This document shows, one piece after another, positions 40,316 through 49,300 of a DNA stretch of 64,000 nt (the first letter of the stretch is position 1; the number at the start of each line of letters is the position of its first letter). Origin of the DNA: Arcuatula senhousia (taxonomy: Eukaryota > Mollusca > Bivalvia > Mytilida > Mytilidae); the NCBI GenBank assembly GCA_963971305.1, contig OZ020307.1, positions 49,969,702 to 50,033,701 on the forward strand. The letters run 5' to 3'. Position numbers and translations under genes: made by a program. Under the pieces are notes generated by a model, which saw nothing but the letters and a program-made list of their open reading frames with translations, was not told the origin of the DNA and did no database searches.

Positions 40316-43300
40316 GTATTTATGTCATTCAGCAGAGAATTTCAAATAAACCGGTGCTGGGGGCTGTTCTAAACTTGCTGTTACTTTTGATGTTCTGTCT
40401 TCAATTTTAAACTTACTGTTACTTTTGGTGTTCTGTCGTCCATTTTAAACTTGCTGTTACTTTTGGTGTTCCGTCTTCCAATTATTTTGGTTCAAATCCT
40501 ATCGAAAAAATGTTATTCCTTGAATTACACACCATATCCAAATTATTTTTATTTACCCCCGCGCGATACATCGTATTTTAAAACCATTAAGCAGAGTCGA
40601 TAACTATGGCACGCCATATTTATATTTATTCCTCTTTAAAGATATCTCATAAAATATATAAGATATCTCGTATACTTTATAAGATATCTTATTAAATATA
40701 TAAGATATCTCATATAAATGGTAGTTTATAAGATATCTTATAAAACATATGAGATATCTTATAAAACATATAAGATATCTAATAAAACAAATAAGATATC
40801 TTATAAAACATATAAGATATCTCATAAAGTTTATAAGATATCTTATAAAGATTATTAGATATCTCATATAAAATAATTTATAAGATATCTTATAAAACCT
40901 ATAAGATATCTTATCAAACTAATAAGATATCTTATAAAGTTTATAAGATATCTCATAAAGTTTATTAGATATCTTATATATTTTATGAGATATCTTATAA
41001 GTTATTTTTTATAAGATATCTCATAAAGTTTACGAGATATCTTATAACTTTTATAAGATATCTTATAAATTATTTTATATAAGATATCTCATAATCTTTA
41101 TAAGATATCTAATAAACTTTATGAGATATCTTATATGTTTTATAAGATATCTTATATGTTTTATGAGATATCTTATATGTTTTATAAGATATCTCATATG
41201 TTTTAAAAGATATCTTATAAACTCCCATTTATATGAGATATCTTATATATTTAATAAGATATCTTATAAAGTATATGAGATATCTTATAAACTTTATAAG
41301 ATATCTTATATTTTTATACGGCCTCTTTGAAGATATCTCATAAAATTTATAAGATATCTCATATACTTTATAAGATATCTCATAAACTTTATAAGATATC
41401 TCATAAACTTTATAAGATATCTCATAAACTTTATAAGATATCTTATAAAAAATAATTTATAAGATATCTCATATACTTTATAAGATATCTTATAAACATT
41501 ATGAGATATCTTATAAACTTTATCAGATATCTTATAAACATTGTTTTTAGTAGATATCTCATTTTCTTTTAAAGATATCTTATATAGTAAATAAGATATC
41601 TTATAAAATTTATAAGATATCTCATAAAGTTTATAAGATATCTTATAAAGTATATGAGATATCTTATAAATTATTTTTTATAAGATATCTCATAAAGTTT
41701 ATAAGATATCTTATAAACTTTATGAGATATCTTATAAAGTATATGAGATATCTTATAAAGTTTATGAGATATCTATAAAGAAGAATAAATGTTAAAACGG
41801 CTTGCCATAGATAACCCCTAGTGGTGGACCAGATATCCCCAAGCTAAATCATAAGTCGGATGGTCAGTCTTTTTTAATCATCGAGAAATTTTCGGATTGT
41901 TTAAATTAAAAAATACTTTAAAATTACAGCTAGATTTCTTTCCATGTGATACACATGGTGCTGTTTGGAACTCCACTTGTAAGGTTCGAGTACTTCTCGT
42001 TCGAATCTTTGGCTTTCTACCGATGAAAATTCATTTCTCGAATTATTCATAAGACAGCATTACCATCACATGACATGTTAATTTCGTTGATATCCGAGTG
42101 ACACTCTAACACAGAAATTTATGAGAAAAAACAACGTTTTCTAGTTTCACATTCTACTAACAGTAACTAGAAAATGTGTCTATGAGCCATAGGATGACAC
42201 TCCCGTTTTTGAAATATCACTGATTCTCAGCATGTATTACGGTACCAGGGATATGGACCTAAACCTAAGTTGTTCATGTGTAAAATATAGGTTGCGTTGA
42301 CCTTATTTCTAGTGAGTGGTCTCGTGCTACCAAAAGCACATCTAGGTTCTAGTGGTGAAATATCATCGACCCCCAACAACTACTAAGTAGTAGCCAAGTT
42401 ATGGAACTTATCCAAGATATTACTAGTAACCAAAGTCGTTCAAGCGTTGAATATATAGGATACAGTGACATAATTGTTAGTGTATGGGTGGTGTAGCCCT
42501 AACACAATTCAATACGATGCAATGTATTAGCTCTTTAAATCAGTCCAAAATTCCAAATAGCATGATAAGATATTCCACATGCCTACAAAACTTATCTGCG
42601 AACCAGTTTTCCTAATTTGAATTTGTTAAGCATGTTGCATAACATTCGTAAAAAAAAGATAGAGAAATTGAGCAAGTTTCAAGCATAACCGAATCTTATT
42701 TCAATTGCTAAGTTTATTACTTATTTATATATAAAGATCAATTTGAAAGATATTAACGATGTGTTAACCCGGAAACTTACCATACCCCCGCAAACAAAGT
42801 TTAGGGATCACCCTGTCTGTGTGTCCGTCCGGTGTCAGTTCACCTATTTCGTATTTCATATATCCTTAGGAATTTTAGATAAAGGACACCATGGATTCCA
42901 TGAAGCCTGCTTCATATTTAGATCTATATCTCGAAATAGACTCTCAAGGAAAACTTTCAACAAAGCTTTATGACAAACGTGATGACTTCAACTTTCCAAT
43001 TGTCTAGTTTCCTTTCTTGTGTAGCCACATTCCGTCCGCTCAAGCTTATGGAGTATTCGTTTCACAATTTGATTCGTTAATCCAGAGCTTGCGGGAATTA
43101 CATCGATTTCCTTGGCAGAGCGTCACGTTTGACACAGAAATTGCTAACACAGGGTTATGTTGCCCCTCGGTTGCTGTCCTCACTTGAGAATTTTTATGGT
43201 AGAAACCATGCACTCGTTATCTATCAGATGAGTGCAGATGTTTGATGGTCGTAGAGTTTTGTTTTGTCTTCCTTTACCGGATTTGACATACTGATTTGGA

Positions 43301-46300
43301 AATTAGCAGCGCGACGGATGTGCTATAGCATTCAGGAACCACTTACCCTACCGGAGCACCCAAGTTCACTCTTGCAACGACTTGAGTTCGCGTTGTTGAT
43401 TTCTGTTTGGTTGATTTTGTGTTTTGTGTTTCCTTGTGTTGCTCTTGTTCGTGATTACAGGTTTTGTCATTGCCCTTTAGTACTTTGGACACTCGAATGT
43501 CCCATTGGTGCCTCTTTGTTTTTCTCGTAAGCACAACTGTTCCTTAACCACTTTATGCATTTTGATTAAACATATTTGTAGGGTTGTACATAATATGAAA
43601 ACATTTGTTCAAACAATCTTTTTAGTTTTTGTTCTTTTACAGACAAATTACGACTTTTCCGAAATTTTACAAGCAGAAAAAGAAATCAGAGAAATCTTGA
43701 AATCAAAATATGAGGATGTAGATAGTTTCGTTAGCAAAATACCAGAAAAGCACATAGCTGACCTTGAGAACGTTTTACCAGGGGTGATAACTCATCTAAA
43801 ATCACAGAAAACAAAAGCGAACAAACCAGAATGCAAAATCCTCCTTGTAGGTAAGATATAGAAGATTGTTGAGATGTACACAACCTATATAAATCAGGGA
43901 AATTACAGTGCGTGGGGGGGGGGGGGCGGTTGGGGGTGGGGGGAGGGGGGTTAAGGCCTTTTCGACACTTTTTGGCCATATAGGGCGGCAAGTTTTAATA
44001 GTGAAAGAAACCAGAGTGCCCGGAGGAAACCACCGATATTATGAAAACCCAATCTAAATTTATCCATTTTTATATAGGATATATGTTGTGTGAATTGACG
44101 CTAAAGCATAAAAGGAAACAAGACACTTAATTAGTTTTCTTTTATTCTATCATTGCAGATTATTTTTATTTCTTAAATCCACGTAAGTGGGGGGGGGGGT
44201 ATGGCTGAATCATGTGAAATTATGATTGATTTATGATTTTTTTTCCCTGTTACTAAGCATAGATTGCAATTGAAATTAATCAAGGATGTCACATAGACGC
44301 AGCATTGACAACTTCATTGGTCAGTTACATATCAATGCTATTGGGTTTGTCACATCCTCTGTTTGTAACGTTAAAATTATTCGATCGAATAGTAACAGTT
44401 GAAGCCGTTTTTGTTTGATTTTTATTAGGAGAAAGTAATGCTGGAAAGAGTAGTGTGATAAACCTCATTCTTGGACATGACATTCTTCCAACCGGTTGCC
44501 TGGCAACCACCAGAAATATTTGTGAGGTGAAACCATCTAGAGGCAATGAACGATTTGCTATTTTCCATCGGAAGGTTACTAGAGATTCTCGGCGACGTGC
44601 ACCAGACATTTTAGACTTATCCGACAACGACAATTTTCTAAAATTTCAGAAGTTAATTTCTGAATATAATGAAGATACCGGAGAGCCAGCATTTGACAAA
44701 GTTGAAGTGATTTGGCCAAGTCCTCTTAAAGAGGTATATTTAATTTTCTTCGTGCCAAAAGTGATAGTTATTTAGATAAAATAATAAAATTGACTAGATC
44801 TTTATGTCCAGAGGTTGGTTATTAAGTTCCTTGGGTAAAGATTTCCACAGACGTGTTTTTTGTTTTTTTTTTGTTTTGTTTTTTTTGTTGTTGTTGTTGT
44901 TGTTTTTTTTTTTTAGCTTTAAACTTCTAATAAAATTCATCAAATATTTTGCGTGTCAGGTTTCTTAACAATTTGAAATAATATATTTTAATTTCATATT
45001 TTTATGAATAATATAACTGTTTATATCTTTAAGCTATGCGTTGCGAAACAATATAACATTACAGTTAAAACAAAAAAACAAAAATGTATCAAATTTGAAC
45101 AAATGTCTCAATGGTTAAATAATAATGCCTAAAAATTCATACAATATAATTTTCTCATGTGTATTTACAGTTGGGTCTAGTCCTGATTGACATTCCTGGT
45201 TTTGGTGAAAATAGATATGCCTCTCTCCTTCTAGAGAAATATTCTTCTCTGGTGTCTGGATTTATCTACGTCTTTAACAGTTCATCTGCTGGAGGCTTAC
45301 AAAAGAGGGTAAAATATTGTCTGTTTAAAGCTAAAATACACTAACATACAACATATGACACCTAAAATCTGATTTTGATATGAAAGACGTAAGTGCAATA
45401 TTCTAAATCCTTTGATTTAAGTGAAAAGAGAAGCCATCGTTTAGTCTTTATAGATTGCATGAAGCAACGAAGAATAAATCAGTGGGCCAATTGAATGTCG
45501 AAAGTCCGAAAAGAGCACGTACGACATAAAAGACAACAAACTAAAGAAAAATCGTACATCAAAACAAAATAAAACTCATTCAAAACCAAAACAACTTAAT
45601 ATTATAAAACGCAATCTCAAGTCGAAACACGGGTGGATGAAAGCTTTAATTATAATTTTTTGTTTGAATTGTTACAATTATCCTTCACGTATCCATGTTT
45701 TAATTATTTTCTAAGTGGAAACGATTGAAATGAAAAAAAGCCACTTTTAAAAATATTTGAATCAAATTAAGAGAACTTATTTTAAAGGTTCGTCATGTCC
45801 TAAGTACAATTAACTCCTCCTGTGACCAAGATTTTGTAAAAGATGCTGCCGTGTTTGTGTTCAACAAATGGGATACTGTCCCAGATTCTGATAAAGAGGA
45901 TATAAGAAAAGCTAATCTAGCTCATCTAAAAACAGTTTTTCAAACCTCACAGGAAGACAAGGCTGTTTTTATCTCAGCTTCAGAGGTAATATTGTTAAAT
46001 TCCTTTTATTTTTAAACGGGATAAAAAAATTATAATAGATGCATTCTTTTATCTATATGTTCTCTCTATTGGAATAGAACGCCGATCGATTTGTATTTTA
46101 TTGTGTGTTTATTTTTTGTGTTTTGTCCACAGGCACTTGTTTCTATCAATAATGGGGGGTAGAGTATGTATAAAACTTCTTTTATACATACTCTACCCCC
46201 CATTATTGATAGAAACAAGTGCCTGTGGTTTTGTCAGGGATTGGTGATGGGGGAAGGTTTGACCAAAAAAAATATAGTTTAACCTTGTCACATTTTATAT

Positions 46301-49300
46301 GTGCTTGTCCTAATCCAGGAATCTTTGACAAAGCTTATGTTTGTACTTGGCTTTTTGATGTTTGTCTGTTACTTGTTTAAGAAGGGGGCGATCTTTGACT
46401 ATTACAGGACTGGATATGCATTTTTCTCGTTTTCTGACTGCAGAACGGCGAGCAGCGACTACTGGCCTCATTGAAGGCTGGTGGTGGTTTTTCTTTGTGG
46501 TTTTTATATATTACCGCTTGCTATGTGAACTGTGTCGCAAACACTTACTCAACATCTCATTATTTTCTATTACTAAGATTATTATTATAAATAAGATAAG
46601 ATGTTCTTAAAAAGGAAACTAAAATTAGATTATTTATCATTTTGGGTTTTTTTTTCATTTGGAAATGGGGGAAAATGTCACAAAATTGATTGGATCGTAA
46701 GTTAAACGCTAAAACTAACAATTTAACTCGTCAACGTATACAGTTTAAAGACAAAATGGGACATTTGTACTTAATACCCTATCTATACAGAAAGACCAAA
46801 ACCAGGAGACACTGGAAATATAACGACGATACCAAAACCGCATGTAACCAAACGACACAACATCAAACTACATGTTATGGCTACATAATTAACATAAGAG
46901 GAGAATATTCAAGTCATTCCGTCTATTATAGCTGTAAGCCTTTCTCTTTATAGTATAAGACTTTGTTTTTATAGGCGTTAAAAGTTGTACGGCATGGAGA
47001 CGAACCTGAAGATCTGAAACAAGTCACAGCGGGAATTGTCAAGATGTTACCAGATTGCTTTAGAAATGACCACTACCTCCATTATCAGTAAGTTATCACA
47101 AGTTTACGAAGTGACAAACTTGTTGTCGGTACATAATGTTTTGCTAGATATGAATATTTGGATGCATGAGTAACGGTAACCTCTAAATCTCGACCACATT
47201 TACGAGGGTGTCATATCCCTTTTGGTACGCGGTATTCCGTGCTTTTAAAGGGTATTCGGTACGCCAATGTGTGGTACGCGGTACGCAATGTTCCAAATTT
47301 CTAGGCTTTTGGTACGCGTACGCCGTGATTTTTAGAGTATTCGGTATTCCAGTCTTTTTAACGGTATTCTGTCCTTTTTTAAACGGTATTCGGTATTCCG
47401 GGGGCTGGGGCTCTGACACCCCCGGCCCATTTACTGCAACAATAACAACAAAAATATAATCACCAAGACCATAATTTCTCAACACGAAAACAAGCAAACA
47501 AACAAATAACAAAGTATATATACATGTATGCATTAGTAGAAATGGTAAAACGGCAAATCTGACTTTTACAGGTATACTTATATACCTAGTAAAGAGACTT
47601 TTCAAAACAGATTTTCCCCCATGTTTCATAGCACCAAACATCACCTTTGCTTTTGTCTTTAAACATTGACTGTCAAATCTTGTTTTTACAGGTTTTTATC
47701 TCAAATCGTCAAAAGAGTTTTATACTCTTTAAAATTAGCAAGACATATGAACTCACAAAGTTTAGTGGAAAAACAGAATATGCAAACCAAACTTAAACTA
47801 GGAATAGAAAATTTGGAGACTAATTCTGCGGCAGCTCTGGAAAATCTAAGATTGCATTTACGAAACGAAACCAAGCTGTTACAACTTAGGGTAAAAGGGA
47901 TATTGTCGTCTGCTTGGCTCGATAAAGAATGGGACCAAGAAGATTGTCCCGAGCCTGGAAATTGGAGGGATGTTGCCGAAAATGCAGAAAGACAGATCAG
48001 ACACACCCTTCAAAACAACATTGATGCATGGGAAAGGACTGAACGTATAAGCAAATCGATAAAAGACAAGATACGCAATCAAATAGAAGAGGATTTTGAA
48101 TACATGGAGGATAGAATCAAAGAACTTGAAGGTAAAATGACGAGTACAGCATTACCCAATAACTTTGCTGCTTCAGACTTTTGAGTGTGTGTAATAAGCT
48201 GAGAGAAATTTTTTTTTCAACCATAAACAAATTTAAATGCAACATGCAGGACATTTAATATATATGCAAACATACATGTAGGACACGAAAAAATAACAAA
48301 GCTTAATGAAATCCAATTGATAAACTTAAGCGTTTCTATTGTGTTTCTATTGTGGACCTCCTTCTTTTTGACAAGATCATTTCGAGGCATAAACCCAAAA
48401 AAATTTTGATTTTATTACAATTTTAAAATCTTACTGTAACTGGCAAAATTTGTACAAGAAGCTTTCTAGTTGCAATTTAGTTGTGTGCCTGTGTGGCTCA
48501 TTTCTTGTTGTCTTCAATGTTTTTATGCCCCGCCAACTTTGTTGGGGGGCATATAGTTTTTCGGTCCGTTCGTCCGTCCGTCCGTCCTTCCGTCCGTCCA
48601 TCCGTCCGTCCGTCCGTCACACTTTAGTTTTCCGCACTTTTTTTCGACATCCTTGCATATATTCAAAAGAGTTTTGGTATGCGAGTCCACCATGATGAGT
48701 TACAGGTCAAGTTCGAGTTTCGTTCCAGTCCACTGATTTTAACCTAAATTACGGCCCTTGAACTTAGCAAATTTTGTAAAAATAAGTTTTCCGCACTTTT
48801 TTTCCACATCCTTACATATATTCAAAAGATTTTTGGTATGTGAGTCTACCATGATGAGTTACAGGTCAAGTTCGAGTTTCGTTCCGGTCCACTGATTTTG
48901 ACCTAAATTACGGCCCTTGAACTTAGCAAATTTTGTAAAAAAAAGGTTTTCCGCACTTTTTTCCTACATCCTTGCATATATTCAAAAGATTTTTGGTATG
49001 TGAGTCTACCATGATGAGTTACAGGTCAAGTTCAAGTTTCGTTCCGGTCCACTGATTTTGGCCTAAATTACGGCCCTTGAACTTAGCAAATTTTGTAAAA
49101 AAAAGTTTTCCGCACTTTTTTCCACATCCTTGCATATATTCAAAAGATTTTTGGTATGTGAGTCTACCATGATGAGTTACAGGTCAAGTTAGAGTTTCGT
49201 TCCGGTCCACTGATTTTGGAAATGTCATTTATTTTATTTGCCAGCGGGGCATCAGTGTCATCTTGACACATTTCCTTGTTTTATGCTGATTTTGTCGTGC

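Noticed and set aside
40604..41330. CRISPR-like array or coding repeats ([13 protein letters not shown] peptides on both strands)
   Set aside because: Units are palindromic with no unique spacers, the host is an animal genome, and both-strand open frames follow automatically from a 21-bp (multiple of three) period.
46127..46228. microRNA precursor
   Set aside because: Perfect 49-bp pairing with a 4-nt loop lacks the bulges and loop size of animal pre-miRNAs; kept only as a hairpin of unknown origin.
47666..48184. A separate 172-residue gene
   Set aside because: Its start lies in intron sequence before an acceptor at 47691, and its body continues the GTPase-kinase frame exactly.
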